16,452 nt of DNA from Acidimicrobiia bacterium UBA6912. GTDB taxonomy: Bacteria > Actinomycetota > Acidimicrobiia > Spongiisociales > UBA5794. The stretch spans positions 6,155-22,606 of the forward strand of contig DKBA01000187.1 in NCBI GenBank assembly GCA_002450985.1, given 5' to 3'. The translations under genes and the position numbers were made by a program. This document shows positions 7,132 to 14,327 of this stretch, piece after piece (positions within the stretch are counted from its first letter, which is position 1; the number at the start of each line of letters is the position of its first letter). The notes beneath the pieces are model-generated. The model was not told the origin of the DNA. It ran no database searches and worked only from the letters and a program-made list of their open reading frames with translations.

Positions 7132-8040
7132 TCACGACACCGATGGAGGCGGTTCACCCCACCACAGCGTTCGCTGCGGGAAGGCGATCGTGAGTCCATG
7201 CTCCTTGCAGGCACGATCGATGCTGCGGACAACGGCGTCGGTGACCACGTACGCGGTGCGGATGTCCGGAGCATGCCAGTACCAGACGAAGAAGTCGATG
7301 CTCGAATCCCCGAACACCGATGCGAACACATCGACGGGCGGCGAAGCCAGGACGCCGTCGGCATGCTGGGTTGCGGCGAGAAGCACGCGGCGTGCGGTAT
7401 CGAGATCCGTGCCGTACTCCAGCCCCACGATCAGCTCGGATCGTCGCTCCGAGTTCGCCGTGAAGACGACGAGCGGCTCGGTGAGCACCTTCGAGTTCGG
7501 TACCACGACGCGACGACCATCGATCGCCTGGATGTCGACCGCTCGTGAGGAGACCTCTCTCACGAGACCCACACAGTCGTTGGTCGAGATCTGATCGCCG
7601 GGAGAGAAGGCCGACTCGGCCTGCAGGATGATGCCCGCTCCCATGTTCTCCAGGAATCCCCGCCCCGACAGCACGACGACCGCAACGACGAGCAGGATCA
7701 CGACGACGATCGGACCGATCTCGATCCCAAGGAATGGCAAGGCGAACACCAACGCCAGGACGATGATCGACCACCCGGTCGACTTGACGATGAGTTGGAC
7801 GAGATTGTCGGGCAGATGCTCGACGCGGGCCAGGCCACGCCTGGCCACGCGACGTGCCACGCCTGCGAGCAGGACCCCTGCACCGATGGTGACCACCGCC
7901 CAGAGGACGTCGAGACCGGTGACCCGGCTCGTGTCGATCAACTCTTCGACGCCTGTCGGGGCGATCTCCACTGCAGCAATGAACACAGGCCGATTATGGC
8001 AGTGCAGCCCTGCGTCGACCGTGGGTACGGTGCGCTCCAT
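7132..8040 (-). CDS. MscS-family mechanosensitive ion channel
   Basis: A 302-residue integral membrane protein. Hydrophobic segments lie at about 44-62, 88-106 and 108-126; the last runs into the MscS pore-lining helix (GRGFLENMGAGIILQ, 126-140). The beta domain follows with AFSPGDQI (144-151), a VGLVREVSSRAVDIQAIDGR-like stretch and the VVVPNSKVL motif (178-186). Such channels open under membrane tension and release solutes on hypo-osmotic shock. The length is close to that of E. coli MscS. The start is uncertain. ATG at 8040 has TACGAT 8 bases upstream. An in-frame GTG at 7986 has CATAAT ending 6 bases upstream and would begin MFIAAVEIAP, removing an 18-residue hydrophilic lead. The gene lies downstream of proA on the same strand. 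Confidence 0.88.
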   Translation of the reverse strand: MERTVPTVDAGLHCHNRPVFIAAVEIAPTGVEELIDTSRVTGLDVLWAVVTIGAGVLLAGVARRVARRGLARVEHLPDNLVQLIVKSTGWSIIVLALVFALPFLGIEIGPIVVVILLVVAVVVLSGRGFLENMGAGIILQAESAFSPGDQISTNDCVGLVREVSSRAVDIQAIDGRRVVVPNSKVLTEPLVVFTANSERRSELIVGLEYGTDLDTARRVLLAATQHADGVLASPPVDVFASVFGDSSIDFFVWYWHAPDIRTAYVVTDAVVRSIDRACKEHGLTIAFPQRTLWWGEPPPSVS

Positions 8041-8054
8041 CTCAGGCGATCGTA
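7993..8054 (-). promoter_or_regulatory. Two candidate -10 elements for the mscS-like gene
   Basis: TACGAT (8049-8054) stands 8 bases before the ATG at 8040. CATAAT (7993-7998), one mismatch from TATAAT, stands 6 bases before an in-frame GTG at 7986. Either could give a leaderless message; neither has a convincing -35. Confidence 0.3.
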
Positions 8055-8090
8055 TGCCGCGCCCGGCATGGCCGAACCTCGGGTTCGGCG

Positions 8091-9596
8091 CTACCGCCCG
8101 ATCTCGGGGTCGTCCTGGGTGACCCGGCTACGGACCGTGTAGACCGAGTCGCCGCTCAGGATGCCGCCCCGGCCGAACAGCCTGCCCGTCTGCCAGTTCG
8201 ACAGACCGAGCTCGGGCTTGTCCAGGGCGTACTGGCCATCGACCCAGCGGGTGAAGCCGTTGCCGACGAACGGGGCGTCGATGGTGGCGAAGAAGTGCTC
8301 CTGTTCGGCGGCGTCGTCCGAGACCAGGCTGGCGACGAAGCGGGGGCTCTGCTCGTTGAAGAGCCGCACCGCCGTGGCGATGTCGGGAACGATCGCCAGC
8401 GTCACTTCGGGGCTGTCCTCCCACTCCCACTCGCGCCCGAGCTGATCACCGCCGATGAGCTCGCTGCGCGGCTCCTGGACATCACCCTCGGCCCGCCGGA
8501 TGGTGGCGGGGGCGAACCACTCACCGGGGATACGGCCCTCGCTGCCCGACGCCACCCACAGCTTTGCGGTGGCGTCGCGGCGGCGCCCGGCCCGATCGAC
8601 GGCGTCGAGGAACACGGGAACGAGCCGGTCGGCCGCCTCCTCCACGATGCAGCAGGTGTTGAGCGTGTTGCATACCTTGCGATCGAGCGAGTGGTACACG
8701 GCGGCGCCGAAGGCGTCGGCGTCTGCGTGCTGGGAGGCGACGATCCACGCCCCACCGGTGCCGTGGAGGCTCACCGGGATCCCGGCTTGCCTGGCGACCG
8801 CGCCGAGCTGGGCGACGGCGCTCCCCGACCCGCGGGCCACTGCGAGCGCCAGTCGCGTGTCGGAGAAGAGGGCGTAGCCGGCGGCACGCGACGGACTGGC
8901 GACCAGGGACGCCGCCCCGGCGGGCAGCCCGGCCTCGGCGAGCGCCGGGTCCAGGGCATGCTCCACGATGGCCTGCGCCGTCCCGAGGGCATCCGAGCCG
9001 ATGCGAAAGACCACCGTGTTGCCGCTGCGCAACACGCCGGTGGCGTCGGCGAAGACGTTGGGCCGACCCTCGAAGACGAATCCGACGACGCCGAGCCCGG
9101 CCCGGACCAGATCCACCCGCCACCCGTCGTGGGAGACGGTGTCGACGACGGCGCCGCGTCCGGAGCCGGCGTCCCGCCACGACCGCAGACCGGCGACCAT
9201 GTCGGTGCGCATCTTGTCCGACAGGATCAGCCGGGTCGCCGACCTTCCCCGCTCCCTGGCGGAGGCGACATCGGCGTCGTTGGCCGCCGCGATGGGCTCG
9301 AACGACGCATCGTCGGCGAGCCGGATGGCGAACGCCTCGTAGAAGGCCGAGATCTGATCATCGCCGATCGTGCCCATCGCGTCGAAGGCCGCCGCCGCAG
9401 CGTCGACTGCATGCGTGGCGATGCTGTGCACGGTGCCCGGGACGTGGAGCAGGTCTCCCGTGGTCTGCACGACGATGAGCCGGTCCCCCGGGGCGAACGC
9501 CTTGGCGAGCTCTGGCGTCACGTAGGTGATGCGATCACCGCCGTAGACGATCGGCATGCCTGCGCTGAGCGAGGTGAGGTAGGTGGCCGGGTCCAT
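8091..9596 (-). CDS. proA: ProA-like gamma-glutamyl phosphate reductase (aldehyde dehydrogenase fold), long divergent form
   Basis: A 501-residue member of the ProA branch of the aldehyde dehydrogenase superfamily. ProA reduces L-glutamyl 5-phosphate with NADPH in proline synthesis. Matches to ProA include AANDADVASARERG (103-117), GVVGFVFEGRPN (169-180, classical YEARPN), SGNTVVFRIGSDAL (191-204), EAGLP (221-225) and the catalytic cysteine in KVCNTLN (C309). It is odd in three ways. It is about 80 residues longer than typical ProA (around 420), with an N-terminal block (1-60) I cannot match. The C-terminal consensus around GAEIGISTQKLHARGPMG is replaced by DKPELGLSNWQTGRLFGRGG. It is separated from proB. 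ATG at 9596 was chosen over 9677 because TTGGCA-N17-TACCGT ends 7 bases before it. A related semialdehyde dehydrogenase with another substrate is possible. Confidence 0.82.
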   Translation of the reverse strand: MDPATYLTSLSAGMPIVYGGDRITYVTPELAKAFAPGDRLIVVQTTGDLLHVPGTVHSIATHAVDAAAAAFDAMGTIGDDQISAFYEAFAIRLADDASFEPIAAANDADVASARERGRSATRLILSDKMRTDMVAGLRSWRDAGSGRGAVVDTVSHDGWRVDLVRAGLGVVGFVFEGRPNVFADATGVLRSGNTVVFRIGSDALGTAQAIVEHALDPALAEAGLPAGAASLVASPSRAAGYALFSDTRLALAVARGSGSAVAQLGAVARQAGIPVSLHGTGGAWIVASQHADADAFGAAVYHSLDRKVCNTLNTCCIVEEAADRLVPVFLDAVDRAGRRRDATAKLWVASGSEGRIPGEWFAPATIRRAEGDVQEPRSELIGGDQLGREWEWEDSPEVTLAIVPDIATAVRLFNEQSPRFVASLVSDDAAEQEHFFATIDAPFVGNGFTRWVDGQYALDKPELGLSNWQTGRLFGRGGILSGDSVYTVRSRVTQDDPEIGR

Positions 9597-9603
9597 GGGG
9601 CGC

Positions 9604-9632
9604 ACGGTATCGAAGGAGGGCCCGGCTGCCAA
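9604..9632 (-). promoter_or_regulatory. Leaderless promoter of proA (TTGGCA - 17 bp - TACCGT)
   Basis: TTGGCA (9627-9632) matches five of six bases of TTGACA. At the ideal 17-base spacing follows TACCGT (9604-9609). The ATG at 9596 lies 7 bases further on with no Shine-Dalgarno sequence, so the message probably starts at the A of the start codon. Confidence 0.65.
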
Positions 9633-9662
9633 CCCGCCGCCCGACCCAGTGGATGCTGCGCA

Positions 9663-9668
9663 TACACT
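9663..9668 (+). promoter_or_regulatory. -10 element (TACACT) of a leaderless methyltransferase promoter
   Basis: TACACT fits TANNNT and ends 7 bases before the ATG at 9676; no Shine-Dalgarno sequence is present. It faces away from the proA promoter in the same 79-base gap. The -35 region (about CCGACC at 9641-9646) is weak. Confidence 0.5.
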
Positions 9669-9675
9669 CGCCCTC

Positions 9676-10491
9676 ATGGAAAGCGCACCGTACGAGACCT
9701 ACACGCACGGCCATCCGTCCGTCATCGTCGCCGCCCACGCCCGCCGCACCGCCGAAGAGGCCGCCGGCTTCCTCCTCCCCCACCTCAAGCCCGGGATGCG
9801 GATCGTCGATGTCGGCTGCGGCCCCGGGTCGATCACCACCGGGCTCGCCCGGTACGTCGCCCCCGGGGAAGTGCTCGGCATCGACAGCGCCGCCGAGGTC
9901 CTCGATGTCGCCCGCCGCCACGCCGCCGACCGCAACGTCGCCAACGTCCGCTTCGACGCCGCGTCGGCGTACGCGCTGCCCGTCGCCGATGCATCGGTCG
10001 ACGTCGTCTACGCCCACCAGGTGCTCCAGCACCTCGCCGACCCGGTCGCCGCACTCCGGGAAGCCGACCGTGTGCTCGTCGGCGGCGGCTACGTCGCCGT
10101 CCGCGACGCCGACTACGGGACGATGACGCACCACCCTCACGATCCCTTGCTCGATCGGTGGCTCGAGGTGTACTGCGCGATGGCGCGGCGCAACGGCGGC
10201 GAGCCGGATGCGGGACGCCGCCTGCTCGAGTGGGTCACGGCGGCGGGCTTCACGCACCTCGTGGCGACGGCGACGACCTGGCTCTACGCCGACCCGCAGG
10301 CGCGTCGGGAGTGGGCGGAGCTGTGGGCGAACCGCATGACGCTCGACCACATCGTGGCCAGGGCGGAGGAGCTGGAGATCTCCGACCACAGCGAGCTCGC
10401 CGCCATCGCTGCCGCCTGGCACTCTTGGGCGGCGCAGCCGTCGGCGTGGTTCGCATTCGTCAACGGCGAGGTGCTCGGCAGGAAGGGCTGA
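9676..10491 (+). CDS. Class I SAM-dependent methyltransferase (Methyltransf_11/UbiE-like)
   Basis: A 271-residue cytosolic methyltransferase. Motif I is VDVGCGPGS (44-52). Motif II ends in the acidic residue D70 (VLGIDSA), which should bind the SAM ribose. The later stretch PVADASVDVVYAHQVLQHL and the LREADRVLVGGGYVAVRD strand complete the Rossmann core. An N-terminal YTHGH segment and a Trp-rich C-terminus (AWHSWAAQPSAWFAF) belong to a subgroup I associate with actinobacterial small-molecule methyltransferases; no substrate can be named. ATG at 9676 was chosen over longer in-frame extensions, which overlap the proA promoter. The flavin oxidoreductase gene lies 80 bases downstream on the same strand and may be cotranscribed. 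Confidence 0.88.
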   Translation: MESAPYETYTHGHPSVIVAAHARRTAEEAAGFLLPHLKPGMRIVDVGCGPGSITTGLARYVAPGEVLGIDSAAEVLDVARRHAADRNVANVRFDAASAYALPVADASVDVVYAHQVLQHLADPVAALREADRVLVGGGYVAVRDADYGTMTHHPHDPLLDRWLEVYCAMARRNGGEPDAGRRLLEWVTAAGFTHLVATATTWLYADPQARREWAELWANRMTLDHIVARAEELEISDHSELAAIAAAWHSWAAQPSAWFAFVNGEVLGRKG

Positions 10492-10571
10492 GCCACCGGC
10501 CGGGCCGGCGTGGAGACGCGGCGGGCCAAAGGACCCTGGCTCGCAGCCGAGACGCGACGCACGCTGACACC

Positions 10572-11480
10572 GTGCAGTACGCCCTCTACGTCCCCACGTT
10601 CGGCGAGTGCGCCGACGCCCGAATGCTCGCCGATCTCGCGGCAGAGGCCGAGGACGCGGGGTGGGACGGGTTCTTCCTGTGGGACCACATGGCGATGTGG
10701 TGGGATCGATCGACACCCCTCACCGACACGACGGTGGCGCTCACCGCCGTTGCGCTCGCCACGGAACGGATGCGGATCGGGCCGATCGTCTGCCCGCTGC
10801 CGCGACGGAGGCCGTGGAAGGTGGCACGGGAGATGGCGGCGCTCGATCACCTGTCGGGCGGCCGCATGGTGCTCGGCGTCGGACTCGGGTCCGGGAAGCA
10901 CGAGCTCGACGCGTTCGGCGAGGCCCCAGAGATGTCCACCCGCGCCGCCATGCTCGACGAGGCGCTCGACATCATCGCCGGACTGTGGCGCGGTGAGCCG
11001 TTCACGTACCGCGGCCGCATCTTCACGCTCACCGATGTCACCCTCCGGCCGGTGCCGGTGCAAACACCGCGCATCCCGATCTGGGTGGCGGTGTCGTGGC
11101 CCAACCCGGGCCCGTTGCGCCGGGCGGTCCGCTGGGACGGGGCGATCGCCACCCTTGCCGAGCCCGGCGAGTTCAACACCCCCGTCGTCGTGATTCGGGC
11201 GATCCGCGACGCCGCCGCCGTCCGGCGCGACGCCCCGTTCGACATCTTCATCGCCAACGGCAACCCGGCATGGAATCTCGCCGACGACGCTGCCGAAGTG
11301 GCGACCTACGAACCGGCCGGGCTCACATGGTGGGCCGAGGACCTCACCCCGTGGCGCTTCGGGGGTTCGGCGGATCCGCCGTGGCCGTGGGAGGCGATGC
11401 GGGAACGCGTGCGGGCAGGGCCACCCCGGCCGTCTCGCGTCGAGTCGGTTCGGAATGGGCCCACGCCATCCCCGAGCTGA
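10572..11480 (+). CDS. LLM-class (luciferase-like) flavin- or F420-dependent oxidoreductase
   Basis: A 302-residue protein of the bacterial luciferase-like TIM-barrel family. Recognisable features are the N-terminal strand QYALYVPTF (2-10), GWDGFFLWDHM (30-40), ALATERMRIGPIV (61-73), the core ALDHLSGGRMVLGVGLG (90-106), and the SMxxRxxMLDEALDI-like stretch MSTRAAMLDEALDIIAGLWRG (121-141). It would use FMN or F420; the sequence does not let me decide which. The GTG at 10572 was chosen because it gives the family N-terminus MQYALYVP. The frame is open for over 2 kb upstream, but that is antisense to proA and out of frame with the methyltransferase. No Shine-Dalgarno and no TA dinucleotide occur in the 80-base gap, which favours cotranscription with the methyltransferase. 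Confidence 0.87.
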   Translation: MQYALYVPTFGECADARMLADLAAEAEDAGWDGFFLWDHMAMWWDRSTPLTDTTVALTAVALATERMRIGPIVCPLPRRRPWKVAREMAALDHLSGGRMVLGVGLGSGKHELDAFGEAPEMSTRAAMLDEALDIIAGLWRGEPFTYRGRIFTLTDVTLRPVPVQTPRIPIWVAVSWPNPGPLRRAVRWDGAIATLAEPGEFNTPVVVIRAIRDAAAVRRDAPFDIFIANGNPAWNLADDAAEVATYEPAGLTWWAEDLTPWRFGGSADPPWPWEAMRERVRAGPPRPSRVESVRNGPTPSPS

Positions 11481-11616
11481 TCTCGGCCCCGACTCCATCG
11501 CCGCCTGGTCGAGGTGTCGGCGCAGAGGACCGGTGGGGATGCATCCGACTTCGGCGCCCAGCGCACGGTCCGCGCCACCGCATCCAGGAGTCCGTGCCGG
11601 CCGGAGCGGTTGGAGC
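11481..11616. other. Convergent gap between the LLM gene and proB, no clear element
   Basis: This 136-base stretch lies between the two stop codons. I see a perfect 10-base palindrome GGATGCATCC (11537-11546) and CCGGCCGG (11597-11604), but no hairpin followed by a T-run, no tRNA-like arm and no credible small gene. Confidence 0.4.
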
Positions 11617-12717
11617 TCAGCGCAGGACGACGAGGTCGTCGCGATGGATCACGACGCCGCCCGCAACGGAGCTGTGGGCGCCGATCGACTCCCGCACTGC
11701 GTGTGCGCTCAGCCCGGCGAGACCCTTGCCGATGAGGTCGCCGGACCTCTCGACCACCTCGACGGCGCTGCCTTCACCAAACGTGCCTTCGACGGCGACG
11801 ACACCCGCAGGGAGCAGGCTCCGCCCCGACGTCACGAGAGCCGAGACCGCCCCGTCGTCGATGACCACCTTTCCCTCGGGGGGCAACCCGAAGGCGATCC
11901 ACAGCTTGCGCGCCGACAACCGGGCGGCGTGGGGTGCGATCCACGTTCCGATCTCGGCGCCGGAGACGGCGAGCATCGCGGCGTCCTCGTTGCGCGCCTC
12001 GGCGATGACCGTGGGCACGCCCGACCATGCCGCCATCCGCGCCGCGGCGATCTTGGTGGTGACCCCTCCCGACCCGAGCGCGCCCCGACCCGACGAGCGG
12101 AACAGCTCGTCCAAGATCTCGTCGGTGTGCCGCACGGCAGTCAGCAGCTCGGCGTCGTCGTCGATGCGCGGGTCGGCGGAGAACAGACCCTTCGTGTCGG
12201 TGAGGATGACGAGCATCCCTGCTGCGACCAGGTGGCTCACCATCGCCGCCAGCCGGTCGTTGTCGCCCAGCTTGAGCTCGTCCACCACCACGGTGTCGTT
12301 CTCGTTCACGATGGGAACGACGCCGATCGCCAGCATGCGGGCCAGCGCCTCCCTGGCGTGGAGGTACTGGTTGCGGTTGGCGAGCACGTCCTTGGTGAGC
12401 AGCACCTGGCCGACCACGGTGCCTTCCTCGCCGAACCGGCGGGCGTACTCGTGCATGAGCAGCCCCTGGCCGACGGCGGCGGCGACCTGGAGGTCCGGGA
12501 TCTCGCGCGGACGCTCGGTGAGGCCGAGGGCGGGGATCCCTGCGGCAACGGCTCCCGAGCTCACGAGTACCGGACGGAAGCCGGCGGCACGCAGCTCGGC
12601 GACCTGACGCACCGTGCGGCCTACACCGGCGGCGTCGAGCCCTCCGGATGCGGAAGCAAGGCTCGACGAGCCCACCTTGACCACGACGGCCGCACCTCGT
12701 GCAACGGGTCTCCTCAC
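11617..12717 (-). CDS. proB: Glutamate 5-kinase (with PUA domain)
   Basis: A 366-residue kinase that phosphorylates the gamma-carboxyl of L-glutamate with ATP, the committed step of proline synthesis. The amino-acid-kinase domain shows KVGSSSL (14-20), SSGAVAAG (53-60), NENDTV (138-143), GDNDRLAA (151-158), TDTKGLFSADPR (173-184) and GSGGVTTK (215-222). A C-terminal PUA domain (about 280-356, ending GGVVIHRDDLVVL) is present; in the family it tunes activity and proline feedback. The length is normal. The start is GTG at 12717, overlapping the obg stop as GTGA, so translation is probably coupled. It is the last gene of the rplU-rpmA-obg-proB operon. The usual partner proA is not adjacent. Confidence 0.96.
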   Translation of the reverse strand: MRRPVARGAAVVVKVGSSSLASASGGLDAAGVGRTVRQVAELRAAGFRPVLVSSGAVAAGIPALGLTERPREIPDLQVAAAVGQGLLMHEYARRFGEEGTVVGQVLLTKDVLANRNQYLHAREALARMLAIGVVPIVNENDTVVVDELKLGDNDRLAAMVSHLVAAGMLVILTDTKGLFSADPRIDDDAELLTAVRHTDEILDELFRSSGRGALGSGGVTTKIAAARMAAWSGVPTVIAEARNEDAAMLAVSGAEIGTWIAPHAARLSARKLWIAFGLPPEGKVVIDDGAVSALVTSGRSLLPAGVVAVEGTFGEGSAVEVVERSGDLIGKGLAGLSAHAVRESIGAHSSVAGGVVIHRDDLVVLR

Positions 12718-14045
12718 TGGTCGTTCCTGCCCATGTCGCCCCCCTCGGCGTCGTGTGCGACGTCACCGTGCGCTTCGACGTCCTCGTCGATGCGGTCTGG
12801 ATCGTAGGTGAACACGAGGTCGCCGATGCGCACATCGTCGCCGGGCTCGGCCCCGGCCGATGCGAGCGCATCGTCGACGCCGAGGCGCCGCAGCCGCATC
12901 GCGGCGAGATCCGCCGCTTCGGGCACCGTCAGATCGTCGAGGTTCACCGCTCGCTGCGCAGCGCGGCCCTCGACGAGCCACTCGCCGGCGACGCGCCGCA
13001 CCGAGAAGCTGGGCGGCAGTGGCCGGTGGAGGACGAAGCCCTGACGATCCGGTGCAGCCTTCGTCGCGTCGTCGACGGTCGCGGCGATCGTGTGCAGTAG
13101 CCCCTCGACGCCCTCCCCCGTGACGGCCGAGATGAGACGCACGCCGGGTTCGTCGGTGGCGGCCCACGCAGCGAGGGCGTCTCGATCCGGCGCCGCGTCG
13201 ATCTTGTTCACCGCCACGATCCGGGGCCGAGCCGCAAGGTCCGGAGAGTGCGCCTCGAGCTCGTTGAGGAGCACCCGCAGCTGGGTCTCCACCGGGTCCG
13301 CCTGGAGCTCCGTCGGATCGAGCAGCACCACCAGCACCCGGGCCCGTTCGGTGTGGCGGAGGAACTCGTGGCCCAGGCCCTTGCCGTCGGCCGCCCCTTC
13401 GATCAGCCCCGGGATGTCGGCGAGCACGAACTGGCGCTCCCCGATCTCGACGACCCCGAGGTGCGGCTCGAGGGTCGTGAAGGGGTAGTCGGCGATCTTC
13501 GGCTTCGCCGCGGACACGCGGGAGATCAGCGTGCTCTTGCCGGCATTGGGGTAGCCGATGAGCGCGGCATCGGCGATGAGCTTGAGCTCGAGCGTGATCC
13601 AGACGTCTTGTCCGTACTCTCCCTGCTCGGCGAAGGTCGGGGCGCGGCGCGCCGGAGTGACCAGCGCCGCATTCCCCCTGCCCCCGCGCCCGCCCTCGAC
13701 GATCCTGACCTGCTGACCCGGTTCGACGAGGTCGGCGAGGATCGTGCCGCCCTCGTCGCGAACGACGGTACCGGGAGGCACGCCCAGGGTGAGATCGGCG
13801 CCGGTACGACCGTGGCGGAAGTCGCCCTCACCGTGAGTACCGGACTCGGCCGCCCAGTGGGGCTGGCGCGCGTACACGAGCAGCGTCGCCACATCGGGAT
13901 CGGCGGCGATGTACACCGCTCCGCCGTGTCCCCCTGAGCCGCCGTCGGGCTTGCCGCGCGGCTTCCCCTTCTGCCTGTGGAAGCTGGCTACCCCGGCGCC
14001 GCCGTCACCGGCCTTGACTCGGATGCGGACGCGATCGACGAACAC
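12714..14045 (-). CDS. obg: Obg family GTPase
   Basis: A 443-residue GTPase that acts in 50S ribosome assembly and stress signalling. The glycine-rich Obg fold occupies 1-156 (GDGGAG 13-18, PDGGSGGHGG 33-42, GRGGRGN 119-125). The G domain follows with G1 GYPNAGKST (164-172), G2 FTT (189-191), G3 DIPG (210-213), G4 NKID (280-283) and G5 SAV (306-308). A C-terminal OCT domain lies at about 340-415 and an acidic tail (DPDRIDEDVEAHGD...) at 416-443. The start is GTG at 14045, with GAGGG (14052-14056) six bases upstream. It lies 27 bases after rpmA and overlaps proB, the standard actinobacterial arrangement. Confidence 0.97.
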   Translation of the reverse strand: MFVDRVRIRVKAGDGGAGVASFHRQKGKPRGKPDGGSGGHGGAVYIAADPDVATLLVYARQPHWAAESGTHGEGDFRHGRTGADLTLGVPPGTVVRDEGGTILADLVEPGQQVRIVEGGRGGRGNAALVTPARRAPTFAEQGEYGQDVWITLELKLIADAALIGYPNAGKSTLISRVSAAKPKIADYPFTTLEPHLGVVEIGERQFVLADIPGLIEGAADGKGLGHEFLRHTERARVLVVLLDPTELQADPVETQLRVLLNELEAHSPDLAARPRIVAVNKIDAAPDRDALAAWAATDEPGVRLISAVTGEGVEGLLHTIAATVDDATKAAPDRQGFVLHRPLPPSFSVRRVAGEWLVEGRAAQRAVNLDDLTVPEAADLAAMRLRRLGVDDALASAGAEPGDDVRIGDLVFTYDPDRIDEDVEAHGDVAHDAEGGDMGRNDQ

Positions 14046-14072
14046 GGCGCACCCTCGGTGTGGCGGAGGCGG

Positions 14073-14324
14073 TTACTCGGGGAGGACGTCGACGAGCCTG
14101 CGCCCGCGCCGAGCGCCGAACTTCACGCGGCCCTCGACCGTGGCGAAGAGCGTGTCGTCGCTGCCCCGGCCCACGTTCTCCCCCGGGTGGATGCGAGTCC
14201 CCCGCTGGCGGACGAGCACCGACCCTGCCGTGACGACCTGTCCGTCGAACACCTTGGGACCGAGCCGCTTCGCCTTGGAGTCGCGGCCGTTCTTGCTGGA
14301 ACCGCTGGCCTTGGTCTTCGACAT
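14073..14324 (-). CDS. rpmA: 50S ribosomal protein L27
   Basis: An 83-residue L27. Family landmarks are NGRDSKAKRLG (12-22), FDGQVVTAGSVLVRQRGTRIHPG (26-48), NVGRGSDDTLFA (50-61) and VKFG (67-70). L27 sits on the large subunit with its N-terminal tail reaching towards the peptidyl-transferase centre. The tail here starts MSKTKASGSS rather than the common MAHKKG.GS. The ATG at 14324 lies three bases after the rplU stop, and its Shine-Dalgarno GAGGAGGAG is formed by the last glutamate codons of rplU. Confidence 0.97.
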   Translation of the reverse strand: MSKTKASGSSKNGRDSKAKRLGPKVFDGQVVTAGSVLVRQRGTRIHPGENVGRGSDDTLFATVEGRVKFGARRGRRLVDVLPE

Positions 14325-14327
14325 CGG

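Noticed and set aside
9597..9677. Longer proA start at 9677
   Set aside because: It would cover the TTGGCA/TACCGT promoter and the opposite promoter of the methyltransferase; the added residues look noncoding.
8295..10571. Open + strand frame of over 2 kb extending upstream of the LLM oxidoreductase
   Set aside because: It is antisense to proA and out of frame with the methyltransferase. Only the part from the GTG at 10572 shows family homology.
11481..11616. Possible tRNA or small RNA in the convergent gap
   Set aside because: No T-arm consensus such as GTTCGA, no acceptor-stem pairing and no promoter were found on either strand.
11455..12807. Several long frames on both strands over proB
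   Set aside because: They are shadows of proB and obg; proB motifs are complete in its own frame.
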